This document shows positions 26,200-35,132 of a stretch of DNA of 64,000 nucleotides, in pieces. Position 1 is the first letter of the stretch. Every line of letters begins with the position of its first letter. A program made the position numbers and the translations under genes. Source of the stretch: JAWLEV01 sp046538105 (GTDB taxonomy: Bacteria > Chloroflexota > Anaerolineae > UBA1429); NCBI GenBank assembly GCA_046538105.1, contig JBKHJO010000005.1, positions 1 through 64,000 on the forward strand. The letters are read 5' to 3'. Below the pieces are notes generated by a model. It did no database searches and was not told the DNA's origin. It saw only the letters and a program-made list of their open reading frames with translations.

Positions 26200-27633
26200 A
26201 TGGCAAAAGCCAATAAAAAAAGGATCCCGCGTCAGGAAATGCCCAAGCAGGATCCAGAAGAGAGAGTAAACAACTTTGACGAAGTACCCCTTGGTTTTAC
26301 CATGGAACTGGCCGTTACCGAGGCTAACCGCTGCATTCAGTGCAAGCGGCCAGCCTGTGTTACAGGCTGCCCCGTACAGGTACGAATCCCCGAGTTCATC
26401 AAAGCGCTTCGTGAGGGGGAGATGGAAGAGGCCGCCGATATTCTAAAGGATACCAATAGTCTGCCCGCCGTCTGCGGCCGTGTTTGTCCTCAAGAAACCC
26501 AATGTGAGGAAAAGTGTGTGCTGGGGCGGCGGGGTGAGCCGGTGGCCATCGGGCGATTGGAACGTTTTGTGGCCGATTGGGAGCGAGAGCATCTCGAGAC
26601 CGATAAAGGTATTTCGCGAGAGAGCAATGGCAAACGGGTGGCCGTTATCGGGTCTGGCCCGGCAGGACTTACCGCCGGAGGTGACCTGGCCAAGCGGGGC
26701 TATGATGTGGATATCCTCGAGTCCTTGCACAAACCGGGGGGCGTTCTGGTGTATGGAATCCCCGAGTTCAGGCTGCCCAAGGATATCGTGGCTGCTGAGA
26801 TCGATTATGTGAAAAGCCTGGGTGTTGACATAAAGACAGATACGGTAGTGGGCAAATTATACACATTGGATGAACTCCTGGAAGAATACGAGGCCATCTT
26901 TTTGGCCACGGGAGCCGGCCTTCCCATCATCATACATATGCCCGGCGAGAACTTTAATGGTGTTTACTCGGCCAACGAGTTGCTGACGCGCACCAATCTG
27001 ATGAAGGGTTATCTCTTTCCCGAATGGGACACGCCGGTCAAGGTGGGGGACAAAGTGGCCGTCATCGGCGCGGGCAACGTGGCCATGGATTCTGCCCGAT
27101 GTTCCCTGCGTCTGGGAGCCGAGGAAGTGCATATCGTCTATCGCCGCTCGCGCAGCGAGGCGCCGGCCCGCGAAGAGGAGATAGAGAATGCCGAAGCCGA
27201 GGATATCAGATTTGACTTTTTAACTAATCCCATCGAGATCTACGGCGATGAGGAGGGATCGGTGACGGGGATGCGCTGCGTGCGCATGGAACTGGGAGAG
27301 CCCGACGAGAGCGGACGCCCACGTCCTATCCCCATCGAGGGCTCCGAGTTCGACATGGAGGTCGATACCGTAGTAATGGCCATAGGTACCCGTCCCAATC
27401 CGCTGGTCTTTACCGATGCGGAAGATCTGGAGCGTACCCGCTGGGGCACGGTCGTCGCAGATGAGGAGACCGGCCGCACCAAGGTAGAGGGCGTCTGGGC
27501 CGGCGGCGATATCGTGACCGGGGCGGCCACGGTGATAAGCGCCATGGGTGCAGGTCGCGTGGCTGCAGAGGATATGCACCGATACCTTCAGAATGGGGCA
27601 GAAGAACCGTGGTGGCCTGAGGAAAAAAAGTAG
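26200..27633 (+). CDS. nfnB: NfnB-like/GltA-type NADPH oxidoreductase (FAD and FeS)
   Basis: 477 aa. The N-terminal FeS part has CIQCKRPACVTGCP and CGRVCPQETQCEEKC. FAD binding: VIGSGPAGLTAGGDLAKRG. NADP(H) binding: VIGAGNVAMDSARCSLRLG. The C-terminal FAD contact is VWAGGDIVTGAATVISAMGAG. It is the same family as the small subunit of glutamate synthase, but no glutamate-synthase large subunit gene is present and it pairs with nfnA, so it is assigned to the NfnAB complex. It probably acts in the cytoplasm, linking the ferredoxin pool (POR, AOR) to NADPH. Confidence 0.85.
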   Translation: MAKANKKRIPRQEMPKQDPEERVNNFDEVPLGFTMELAVTEANRCIQCKRPACVTGCPVQVRIPEFIKALREGEMEEAADILKDTNSLPAVCGRVCPQETQCEEKCVLGRRGEPVAIGRLERFVADWEREHLETDKGISRESNGKRVAVIGSGPAGLTAGGDLAKRGYDVDILESLHKPGGVLVYGIPEFRLPKDIVAAEIDYVKSLGVDIKTDTVVGKLYTLDELLEEYEAIFLATGAGLPIIIHMPGENFNGVYSANELLTRTNLMKGYLFPEWDTPVKVGDKVAVIGAGNVAMDSARCSLRLGAEEVHIVYRRSRSEAPAREEEIENAEAEDIRFDFLTNPIEIYGDEEGSVTGMRCVRMELGEPDESGRPRPIPIEGSEFDMEVDTVVMAIGTRPNPLVFTDAEDLERTRWGTVVADEETGRTKVEGVWAGGDIVTGAATVISAMGAGRVAAEDMHRYLQNGAEEPWWPEEKK

Positions 27634-27729
27634 CCACCATGACCGCCCTTTTCCATTAGGTTAGGTACGGGCTTGGGCTTTGCAAACCCGTATAACACAC
27701 AGGAAAGGCTTGAAAGAGGGAGAAGTATC

Positions 27730-28476
27730 ATGACAGAAAAGATCCGCGTCACGGTGTGGAATGAGTACCGCCATGAAAAGACTCATAGGGAGGTAGCGGA
27801 GGTATATCCTGAGGGCATTCATGGACAGATCGCCGCTTTCCTCGGGGCGCAGAAGGATATCGAGACACATACGGCCACCCTGGACGAACCGGAGCATGGT
27901 CTGACGGAGGAAATCCTGAACAATACGGACGTGCTGACGTGGTGGGGGCACATGGCCCATGGGGAAGTCGAGGATGAGGTCGTGGACCGCGTACAGAAGC
28001 GGGTACTTGATGGCATGGGATTGATCGTCCTCCACTCGGCTCATTTTTCCAGGATATTCAAGCGCTTGATGGGCACCAACTGCAGCCTCAAGTGGCGAGA
28101 GGTGGGGGAGCGGGAACGAATGTGGGTGGTGGATCCGGCTCATCCCATCGTTCAAGGCTTGGGCGAGTATTTTGAGATTCCCCATGTCGAAATGTACGGT
28201 GAGTTCTTTGATATTCCACAGCCCGATGCTCTGGTCTTTGTCAGCTGGTTTCAGGGGGGAGAGGTATTTCGTAGTGGAGCCGCTTACCATCGCGGCAAGG
28301 GCAAAGTGTTCTACTTTCGTCCTGGCCATGAAACATTTCCCATCTACTATCAAGAGGAAGTGCAGCGGGTTATGATCAACGCTGTCCGTTGGGCGGCACC
28401 CGTGAGTGGGCCCTATACAGATCTCCGCGATTGTCAACAGTACGAGCCTCTCGAAGAGTTCAAGGTGGAGGAATGA
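27730..28476 (+). CDS. ThuA-like (trehalose-utilisation) domain protein
   Basis: 248 aa. ATG 27730 follows GAGGGAGAAGT. The flavodoxin-like, glutamine-amidotransferase-like ThuA fold is suggested by VTVWNEYRHEK, VLTWWGHMAHGEVED, LIVLHSAHFSRIFKRLMG and YHRGKGKVFYFRPGHETFP. ThuA is linked to catabolism of trehalose-like disaccharides (3-keto intermediates), but the reaction is not settled. It stands between nfnB and a terminator, possibly a separate unit. Confidence 0.85.
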   Translation: MTEKIRVTVWNEYRHEKTHREVAEVYPEGIHGQIAAFLGAQKDIETHTATLDEPEHGLTEEILNNTDVLTWWGHMAHGEVEDEVVDRVQKRVLDGMGLIVLHSAHFSRIFKRLMGTNCSLKWREVGERERMWVVDPAHPIVQGLGEYFEIPHVEMYGEFFDIPQPDALVFVSWFQGGEVFRSGAAYHRGKGKVFYFRPGHETFPIYYQEEVQRVMINAVRWAAPVSGPYTDLRDCQQYEPLEEFKVEE

Positions 28477-28522
28477 ACTGACCGTCTCATTTCCCTCGAC
28501 GGGGGCATGTTTAGGACGACCG

Positions 28523-28557
28523 AGGGCGCATCGCAGTAATCGCGATGCGCCCTTTTG
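28523..28557 (+). terminator. Rho-independent terminator after ThuA gene
   Basis: A 12-bp stem (28523-28534 with 28542-28553, loop AGTAATC) is followed by TTTT. It lies in the convergent gap between the ThuA gene and bshA. Confidence 0.75.
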
Positions 28558-28569
28558 GAATTTCCAAGA

Positions 28570-29709
28570 TTATTCGCCACTATCGGAGGTCGATTTTCCC
28601 AGGAGGCGCTCGTACAGACCTTCGTACTGAGGAATGATGTCATGGTAATCGAACAAGGCCGATGCCCGCTTGCGGGCTCCTTTACAAAGTCTCTCATATA
28701 GAGCGTGATCTGTGAGCAATGTGATGGCATCCTCGGCCATGGCCTTTGTATCTCCTACGCTTTCCAGGAATCCTGTCTCGCCATGCTGCACCACCTCGCG
28801 TAATCCCCCAACATCGCTGGCGATGACGGGTACGCCGCTGGCCATGGCTTCCAGGGCTGCCAGACCAAATCCTTCCAGTTGGCTTGGCAGCAGGAATAGG
28901 TCGGCCGTCTTTAACAGGGATGCGACTTCCTCAGTCACGCCTGTAAAACGCACACGATCGGAAATGCCCAGTTCCAGGGCCTTTTGCAGCGCATGGCAGG
29001 TGTCGGGACCATCGCCGACCATAATCAACCGGGCATCCACCTTCTCCGCTACGTACGAAAAGATCTCGATCACGTCCACCACCCGCTTGACTGCGCGAAA
29101 GTTAGAGATGTGCATGAGGGTTCGCTGTCCGGGTGAGTCCGCGGGTGGAACGCATGAGGGAATATGGGCCTCATGCCTATCCAGATCCACGAAATTGTAG
29201 ATGACCTCTATCTCCTTTTCGACCTGAAATTGGCGGTATGCCTCTTCTTTGAGAAAATGGGAAACCGTGGTGACGGCATCCGACTGTTCTAGGGCAAGTT
29301 TTGTGACGGGGAGAAAGGCGGGATGGCTACCCACTTCTGTCACGTCGGTGCCATGGAGGGTAGTCACTACCTTGAGGTCAAGTTCCGAGGCGATCTGCTT
29401 CACCAACAAGGCAGCCGGCGCAAAGGGGATGGCATAATGGACATGCAAAAGTTGCAAGTTTTTCATGCGGGCCACGGTGACTATCTTGGACGCCAGTGCC
29501 AGAGTGTGGGGAAAGTTTTGAAGAAGAGGATATTCTACAACTTCTACCTCGTGAAAACTAACCCCAGCGGGCGGACGGGAAAGACGCAAGGGAGCCGCGT
29601 AGCTTATAAAGGCTACCTGATGTCCCCTTTCGGCTAGGTGCTTACCCAACTCTGTAGCCACGATGCCGCTGCCACCATGTGTCGGATAACAGATAATTCC
29701 TATACGCAT
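28570..29709 (-). CDS. bshA: Bacillithiol biosynthesis glycosyltransferase BshA (GT4)
   Basis: 379 aa. It joins UDP-GlcNAc and L-malate to give GlcNAc-malate, the first bacillithiol step. The N-terminus MRIGIICYPTHGGSGIVATE is characteristic of BshA, as are HVHYAIPFA and TLHGTDVTEVG. The GT4 nucleotide-sugar region is PSQLEGFGLAALEAMASGVP. Encoded last in a five-gene leftward operon with bshB, bshC, a methyltransferase and an MBL hydrolase. Confidence 0.92.
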   Translation of the reverse strand: MRIGIICYPTHGGSGIVATELGKHLAERGHQVAFISYAAPLRLSRPPAGVSFHEVEVVEYPLLQNFPHTLALASKIVTVARMKNLQLLHVHYAIPFAPAALLVKQIASELDLKVVTTLHGTDVTEVGSHPAFLPVTKLALEQSDAVTTVSHFLKEEAYRQFQVEKEIEVIYNFVDLDRHEAHIPSCVPPADSPGQRTLMHISNFRAVKRVVDVIEIFSYVAEKVDARLIMVGDGPDTCHALQKALELGISDRVRFTGVTEEVASLLKTADLFLLPSQLEGFGLAALEAMASGVPVIASDVGGLREVVQHGETGFLESVGDTKAMAEDAITLLTDHALYERLCKGARKRASALFDYHDIIPQYEGLYERLLGKSTSDSGE

Positions 29710-29741
29710 CTTTTCTCCCTTGTAACTGGTAAAATTCGCGG

Positions 29742-30458
29742 TTAAAACGAAGAAAACGTCATTCCCAGAGGGTCAGGGGCTTCCAGTACCCCACGAATCA
29801 AGAACCCTTCACCGTACTTTTTGCCGACGAGCGAGCCGTAATACGCCATACGGTGTCTGAGAGACCAATTGTACCCACGGGACGTCAGACGGGTCTGTTT
29901 ATAGAAATCATCGTCGGGCCTGAATTGTGAGGAATAGGCATATATGGCCTCCATCTTTTGTTCGTACTGTTCGCTGATGTCCACAATGAAGGTGGGCTCG
30001 AATTCATCCCAGGCCATATAATAGGCGAGGCGTTTGGGGCGAAAACTCTCCCGTCCTGTTCTGTACCGCGTGAGTCCGGCAAGAAAAATCCCTTCATAGA
30101 CCAATGTGCTCGTATGGTAGTGGTCGGGATGTCTGTCCTCATAGTAGGGCAGAAAGACGAATTCTGGTCGATATTTGCGCACCATGCGGGCTACCTTGTC
30201 CTTTGCCTCTTTGGTGGTGTGTATATGCCCATCTTCCAAACGTAAATTCTCGCGTGTCTCGCCGCCTATGATTTGCAGGGCCTTTGCTGCTTCCTGCCGG
30301 CGCGTTTCCACTGTGCCCCGCGTAGCCAACTCTCCCCGTGTCATATCTACCAGCACGACAGAGTACCCCATGGAGACCAGTTTTATCAGGGTACCGCCGC
30401 ATCCCAACTCGATGTCGTCAGGATGTGCGCCAAAGGCCATGACATCAATCTCTGGCAT
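29742..30458 (-). CDS. bshB1: N-acetylglucosaminyl-malate deacetylase BshB
   Basis: 238 aa. ATG 30458 is chosen; sequence further upstream lies within bshC. PIG-L/LmbE family zinc deacetylase: AHPDDIELGCGGT provides the first zinc ligands and catalytic Asp, and DRHPDHYHT the later ones. It removes acetate from GlcNAc-malate. It overlaps bshC by 14 bp and precedes bshA. GGAAAAGGA lies upstream. Confidence 0.92.
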   Translation of the reverse strand: MPEIDVMAFGAHPDDIELGCGGTLIKLVSMGYSVVLVDMTRGELATRGTVETRRQEAAKALQIIGGETRENLRLEDGHIHTTKEAKDKVARMVRKYRPEFVFLPYYEDRHPDHYHTSTLVYEGIFLAGLTRYRTGRESFRPKRLAYYMAWDEFEPTFIVDISEQYEQKMEAIYAYSSQFRPDDDFYKQTRLTSRGYNWSLRHRMAYYGSLVGKKYGEGFLIRGVLEAPDPLGMTFSSF

Positions 30459-32025
30459 CCTTTTCCTCCACAACAAGGATATGATGACGAAAGTCATCGA
30501 GAGCGCCAGCCGTCGCGAGTTCATCGACCAAGCCGAGTCCGTGAATGTTCGTGAAATGGGGCAGGGGCAGCACGCGCTCCTGCAGGCGATCGCGGGGAAG
30601 GACGACATTTTGTAGGACGTGTATCTCTCCCTTGGACAGCCCCTTCTGGCTCATGAGAGCGCGTGTGCTGCTCTCCTCCAGTTTGTTGATGCCGCGCAGT
30701 GCGTTGTTCACCGCCCATTCCCAACTCCTGGTCATGCTGGGATCGATGTCTTTGACGTATGGTCTCAGCGGCGCGAACGCCTTCTCTACCTGCTCTCGGG
30801 CCACGCCAAAGAGATCAGTTCCGGACTCAAAAGTGAACTCATTCAGTACGTCGCTGGGGTCGGGTTCCCGCGTCAGGAGCTGCTTTGGTGTGATGCCATA
30901 GCGTTCCATGTTATCCCGCTCGCTTCCGCGAACGAGGGTGTAGCTCTTGCGGGGGAAGAAAAGCGGCTGAGGAATATCGAACAGGTCGTAAAGGGGTTTG
31001 AGCATGGCGTGATACGTTATCTCGCCGGGGCCCAATACGCTAACCACGATAGGCAGGATGGCATCGGCAAAAAGGGGACGCAGGGCCGCATCGGTTGAAT
31101 AACGTTCGGGATGGGAACTGGCCTTGTCCACGTGCACCGCGGGCTCCTGTACCCGCACGCGATTGCCCTGAGCGTCAAAAGTGAAGGGACGACCGGCATC
31201 TTCTACAGGAAGTAGAACCTCATAGTCGGCAGCGGCCAAGTCCTTGGCGACTCCTTGCAGACGATACGTCATTTCCTTCGTCCTTTTTAGAGCGGCCTGA
31301 AAGATATGGGCTCCGAGGGGTCGCAGGATGCGCGGTTCGACGATGACGAGTCCATAGTCAGCAAAGAGTGATGACCATAGCCTGCCGTGCCAGGTACAGT
31401 AATCCTCTCCCTCTTGGGGTGCAAAACGGTCCCTTGTGGCCGCATGGTGTGTGCCGGGAGTTAATCTGTCAAAGTACGTTTGGAAGGCGTCTTCTATTTC
31501 CTCTGTAATTCCCAGATCGGCGATGGGGCTCCCTTGCTTATCCCAGGAAAAGTCTAACTGTCCCATCTCCCCATCAGGCTGAAAATAGTAGACGTGATTG
31601 ATCTCGTCAAAATCATGGTCCTCGGTGGCCATCCAGAACATGGGCACTGTATGGACAGGAAGGGTCTGGTTGAGATGAGCGGCCAGGCGGATCGTGCTGA
31701 TGATCTTGTAGGTAGTGTACATGGGTCCGCCCAAGAAGCCCACCTGTTGACCCGCTATTACACAAAATGTGGAAGGTTGCTGCAGTGAACGGATATTGGT
31801 AAGGGCTTGCTCACCAGCTCCCAGTTGCCGATTGTAGCGCAACAACTGTTCCACGAGTTCCCTGCGAGGATAGTCGTAAGCCTCTCGATGCGTCAATGCG
31901 GCCTCGTAATCCGTCGGCTCATGTGTAAAAAAACTGCTGGCCTTCCCTTTTCCCTCAACATAGTCGAGATAGAATTTACGTCTGAGCCGTTGAGGGATCT
32001 CTTCCCAATCGACATCGACAATCAT
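30445..32025 (-). CDS. bshC: Putative cysteine ligase BshC
   Basis: 526 aa, normal BshC length. It catalyses (by genetic assignment in Bacillus) addition of Cys to GlcN-malate to make bacillithiol. Typical segments: VIAGQQVGFLGGPMYTTYK, FWMATEDHDFDEINHV, VLGPGEITYHAMLKPLYDLF and LVRGSERD. A coiled-coil region near the C-terminus is as in the family. Start ATG 32025 overlaps the upstream methyltransferase stop by 4 bp (ATGA). Confidence 0.92.
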   Translation of the reverse strand: MIVDVDWEEIPQRLRRKFYLDYVEGKGKASSFFTHEPTDYEAALTHREAYDYPRRELVEQLLRYNRQLGAGEQALTNIRSLQQPSTFCVIAGQQVGFLGGPMYTTYKIISTIRLAAHLNQTLPVHTVPMFWMATEDHDFDEINHVYYFQPDGEMGQLDFSWDKQGSPIADLGITEEIEDAFQTYFDRLTPGTHHAATRDRFAPQEGEDYCTWHGRLWSSLFADYGLVIVEPRILRPLGAHIFQAALKRTKEMTYRLQGVAKDLAAADYEVLLPVEDAGRPFTFDAQGNRVRVQEPAVHVDKASSHPERYSTDAALRPLFADAILPIVVSVLGPGEITYHAMLKPLYDLFDIPQPLFFPRKSYTLVRGSERDNMERYGITPKQLLTREPDPSDVLNEFTFESGTDLFGVAREQVEKAFAPLRPYVKDIDPSMTRSWEWAVNNALRGINKLEESSTRALMSQKGLSKGEIHVLQNVVLPRDRLQERVLPLPHFTNIHGLGLVDELATAGALDDFRHHILVVEEKDARD

Positions 32026-32789
32026 GCCCCTCCTTCTTTCTTTGTTATGATAACAAGTCGCGGACTGTCCGGAGAAAAATCCTCTCCATCAAGGGATCCA
32101 TACGGATGAATCTCTGCGAATCCAGCATTTCGCAGCATAATCAACATCTCGGATGGAGAATATAGGCGGACGGATTCGTGAAAGACACTCTGTTCGCCGC
32201 TGCGGCTCACAAAGAGCGTGTCCTTTTCCACACGGCGCCCGCGTTGGGTCAGGCAACGCACATTTCGGACATAGCCAACGCGACGCTGACCTTCATCGCA
32301 GGCAACAAGATCTTGGATAACCCGATCACGGTTCAGATAATCGATAAGAAACTTGCCACCTGGTTTGAGAGCGCAGTACACTTCGCAAAGCGCGGCTGCA
32401 TTCTCCTCGTCTTCTGCAAAATAGCCAAAGGAGGTGAAAAGCGATAGCACGGTGGAAAAGTGCTCCCTGTACGGTATGGAACGCATATCCCCTTGCACCA
32501 GTTCTACGTCGCTTTGGCAACCTTCCTCTCTTTCGGACACGAGGTCCCTTGCTGCCACTCTTAACAGTGCTTCTGATAGATCCAAGCCGACAAGATCTGT
32601 GAACTGCAGATCGCGAAAGACACCTAGGTAGCGACCGGCGCCACAGCCCAAATCGAGAAGGGGTTCATCCCTGGGGGGACTGAGAAGTCTCACAATCTTC
32701 TGAGCATTCTCCTTGGCCTCTTCTGCGTCCCTATGAGCGTAAAGCTGCAAATATGGCAATCCAAAACTCTCCTCGTACCATGGGTTCAT
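32022..32789 (-). CDS. Class I SAM-dependent methyltransferase within the bacillithiol operon
   Basis: 255 aa. ATG 32789 overlaps the upstream stop by 4 bp. Motif I PLLDLGCGAGRYLGVF, the acidic end of strand 2 VGLDLSEALL, motif II/III VQGDMRSIPY, and LKPGGKFLIDYLNRDR are intact. It is locked by ATGA overlaps on both sides, between the MBL gene and bshC, so a role in bacillithiol chemistry is likely. In Chlorobi a SAM methyltransferase (NmbA) makes N-methyl-bacillithiol. This protein is a candidate for an analogous step, but the small-molecule methyltransferase fold alone does not prove the substrate. Confidence 0.85.
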   Translation of the reverse strand: MNPWYEESFGLPYLQLYAHRDAEEAKENAQKIVRLLSPPRDEPLLDLGCGAGRYLGVFRDLQFTDLVGLDLSEALLRVAARDLVSEREEGCQSDVELVQGDMRSIPYREHFSTVLSLFTSFGYFAEDEENAAALCEVYCALKPGGKFLIDYLNRDRVIQDLVACDEGQRRVGYVRNVRCLTQRGRRVEKDTLFVSRSGEQSVFHESVRLYSPSEMLIMLRNAGFAEIHPYGSLDGEDFSPDSPRLVIITKKEGGA

Positions 32790-33427
32790 GCTATACCATG
32801 CTGCCGTTTGTAATCGTCCCAATTTTCTTTCAGGTCAACGAACGATGAAAAGTCGGATCGAAGGATAAAGGGATTGTTCTCCTTTTCCTCTCCGATGGTG
32901 GACTGAGGAGAGGTGCCATAGTCGTGTCCCGGAAACACCCTCGTGTCCTCTGGAAGGGTCATGAGTTTCTGATGCAAGGAGACATATTCGGCCTTTGCTC
33001 CTTGGCCCAAGTCTGTGCCTCCTACCTTTCCCACAAACAGGGTATCCCCCGTAAAGACCGCATCGCCGACGTACAGACATATAGAATCGGGAGTGTGTCC
33101 CGGCGTGTGAAGAATCTCTATCTCCAGGTCTCCCAGAGGAAAGGTGGCGCCATCCACCACCTTTTTCCCCGTACGAGGATCCTTATCCTGCCACTGCAGG
33201 GCGTCCACACCTGTTAACACTGCCATCGTCTCGTTACCGTTTGCGTGATCGGCATGTCCATGCGTGTTAAAAACATAGACGATGTCATGATCATGCTCAC
33301 GGGCATAATCGGCGATCTTTTCCGCAGAATAGGAGGGATCGATCACCGCTGCCTTTTTTGTGTTCGGATCGGCGACGAGATAGCCAAAGTTTCGATCTCC
33401 ACCCACACGAAATTGCTTGATAAACAT
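32786..33427 (-). CDS. MBL-fold metallohydrolase (glyoxalase II/persulfide dioxygenase-like)
   Basis: 213 aa. ATG 33427 follows GGGGAGAAGAG. The metal ligands are FNTHGHADHANG (HxHxDH), HTPGHTPDS, VFTGDTLFVGKVGGTDLG and VFPGHDYG. The layout is close to glyoxalase II and ETHE1-type persulfide dioxygenases, which act on thiol conjugates. As first gene of the bsh operon it could hydrolyse S-acyl-bacillithiol or oxidise bacillithiol persulfide (inference). GGKVGGTDLGQGA near the metal site resembles the persulfide-dioxygenase subgroup, but the assignment is tentative. Confidence 0.85.
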   Translation of the reverse strand: MFIKQFRVGGDRNFGYLVADPNTKKAAVIDPSYSAEKIADYAREHDHDIVYVFNTHGHADHANGNETMAVLTGVDALQWQDKDPRTGKKVVDGATFPLGDLEIEILHTPGHTPDSICLYVGDAVFTGDTLFVGKVGGTDLGQGAKAEYVSLHQKLMTLPEDTRVFPGHDYGTSPQSTIGEEKENNPFILRSDFSSFVDLKENWDDYKRQHGIA

Positions 33428-33483
33428 CTCTTCTCCCCTGTTCAGGTGTGATGAAATATCGTACTTTCGATACACGCCTAATT

Positions 33484-33512
33484 ATTGTACTTCTTTGTTA
33501 AGTAACTCGCAA
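33484..33512 (-). promoter_or_regulatory. Sigma70-type promoter of the bacillithiol operon
   Basis: On the minus strand TTGCGA (33512-33507), a 17-nt spacer and TACAAT (33489-33484), about 57 bp before the MBL-gene ATG. A small inverted repeat TATCG-N6-CGATA (33457-33472) lies between promoter and start. Confidence 0.6.
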
Positions 33513-33688
33513 TTCTCGGTTTATAATCTGCGATGTCATATTTTGCGAGAGATCATGATATGGAAGGTGGACACAGGACAAGATGCCCGGTATCCCATGT
33601 GACAAGCCTGTAACGTCGCGCGTCGCCTATTACGGGAATGCCGGACACCCAAAGTCTTGGTCCGAACGGTATGTTATTTATTCCTATC

Positions 33689-35038
33689 CTATTCCTGGAA
33701 TTGGGGCATCCAGGGCAGAAGTGCCTCGAACATCTCTTCCACCATCACTTCTATCTTATCCAGGGATAGTGTGGAGGCCGTCAGTGGATCCAGGGCCACG
33801 GCCTGGAAAAGGGCCTCTCGATCTCCCTCCAGTGCCGCCTTGACGGCCAGTTCCTGTACGCTGATGTTGGAGCGGTTCAGGCCAGCGAGTTGGGGAGGTA
33901 GATCCCCCACGTGACAGGGATGGATACCCAGAGCGTCGACCAAGCAGGGCACTTCCACGACACAGTCCGGTGGGAGATTGGTAATCAGATCTGTATTGGG
34001 CACGTTGCCGTTGATGCGTATCATACGGTCCGTCTCACAGGCTTCAATGATACGCGAACTATACTCGGTGCTACGTTTCATGGGGATCGGTTCCTTGCCC
34101 TGGGCCTTGCGGGCGATCTCTTCCACCCGTTGCTCCCTGCGGCTGGCGCTCGATTGTTCCTTCATCCGCTCCTCACGGCGTATCAGAGCGTATGCTTCCA
34201 TCAACTCGGGCGTGCGCCGGAAATAAGGCACATACTCGGACATATGATGGGTGGATTCGGTAACATAGTAACTAAAGCGTCGAAAGATCTCGCGGCGCAC
34301 CGTGTCCCGCGCCCAGGAGCGTCGATCCTGGCTGGCGATCTCCTCGCCCTTGTCACCACCGGCTGCGTCCCATGCATCTAGACGTTCGCGCAGTAGGGGA
34401 TAGACATCCTCGTGATTTCGCTCCAGCCGCAAGAACCAGGCCATATGGTTGATCCCTGCCACCCAGTAGGAGAGTTCTTCGTAAGGAATATCCATATACT
34501 GGGCCAGCCGCTCCGAAGTGCCCTGCACACTGTGACAGAGTCCCACGTTGCGAATGCTCGTTGCCTCGTTCAGCGCCCAACATAACATAGCCATGGGATT
34601 GCTATGGTTGAGCAGCAGGGCGTCAGGACAAAGTTCCTCCATATCGCGGCAGATAGCGACGATGAGGGGGATGTGGCATTGCCCGTAAAATATGCCACCC
34701 GGACCCACCGTATCGCCTACGGCCTGATCGATGCCATATTTGAGAGGAATACTGATGTCCAGGTTGGTTGCCTCCATACCGCCCACACGAAAGGTAGTTA
34801 CCACATAGTCTGCTCCCTCCAATGCTCGACGCCGCTCTGTGGTGGCCTCGATCGTGGTGGGGAGCCCTTCCTGTTCCACCAGTTGTTGAGCAAAAGCCTC
34901 TATTCGATCCAGGGCCTCGCGATCGATATCCACATAGACGATGGTGCCCTCCCTCAGTTCGGGCACACAGAGGATGTCGGTAGTCAGCCGGCTGGAAAAG
35001 ACCATGCTTCCTGCACCGATGATGACGATTTTTGCCAT
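33689..35038 (-). CDS. Glycoside hydrolase family 4 (alpha-galactosidase/alpha-glucosidase type, NAD+ and Mn2+ dependent)
   Basis: 449 aa. NAD-binding N-terminus KIVIIGAGSMVFSSRL; LLNHSNPMAML and GLCHSVQG hold the Asn, Cys and His of the substrate/Mn2+ site; AGINHMAWFL follows. The CHS motif and the absence of a sugar-phosphate-binding pattern that I can see favour the MelA/AglA-like, non-phosphorylated-substrate group (inference). It is cytoplasmic. It lies downstream of the GH106-like enzyme on the same strand (94 bp) and may share its transcript. Confidence 0.9.
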   Translation of the reverse strand: MAKIVIIGAGSMVFSSRLTTDILCVPELREGTIVYVDIDREALDRIEAFAQQLVEQEGLPTTIEATTERRRALEGADYVVTTFRVGGMEATNLDISIPLKYGIDQAVGDTVGPGGIFYGQCHIPLIVAICRDMEELCPDALLLNHSNPMAMLCWALNEATSIRNVGLCHSVQGTSERLAQYMDIPYEELSYWVAGINHMAWFLRLERNHEDVYPLLRERLDAWDAAGGDKGEEIASQDRRSWARDTVRREIFRRFSYYVTESTHHMSEYVPYFRRTPELMEAYALIRREERMKEQSSASRREQRVEEIARKAQGKEPIPMKRSTEYSSRIIEACETDRMIRINGNVPNTDLITNLPPDCVVEVPCLVDALGIHPCHVGDLPPQLAGLNRSNISVQELAVKAALEGDREALFQAVALDPLTASTLSLDKIEVMVEEMFEALLPWMPQFQE

Positions 35039-35132
35039 GATTTCCTTCTCCTTTATATCGGGTTATGTTGTGAGAAACAAAAAGGGGTGTTGCTAAACCG
35101 CTATAAGCGACGCCCATTGATGCTGCAATGCC

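Noticed and set aside
26200..27633. Glutamate synthase small subunit
   Set aside because: No large subunit is encoded nearby, and the preceding gene is the partner expected for NfnAB.
30459..30608. Longer N-terminus for bshB
   Set aside because: It would be an overlap frame within bshC. ATG 30458 begins the conserved family start.
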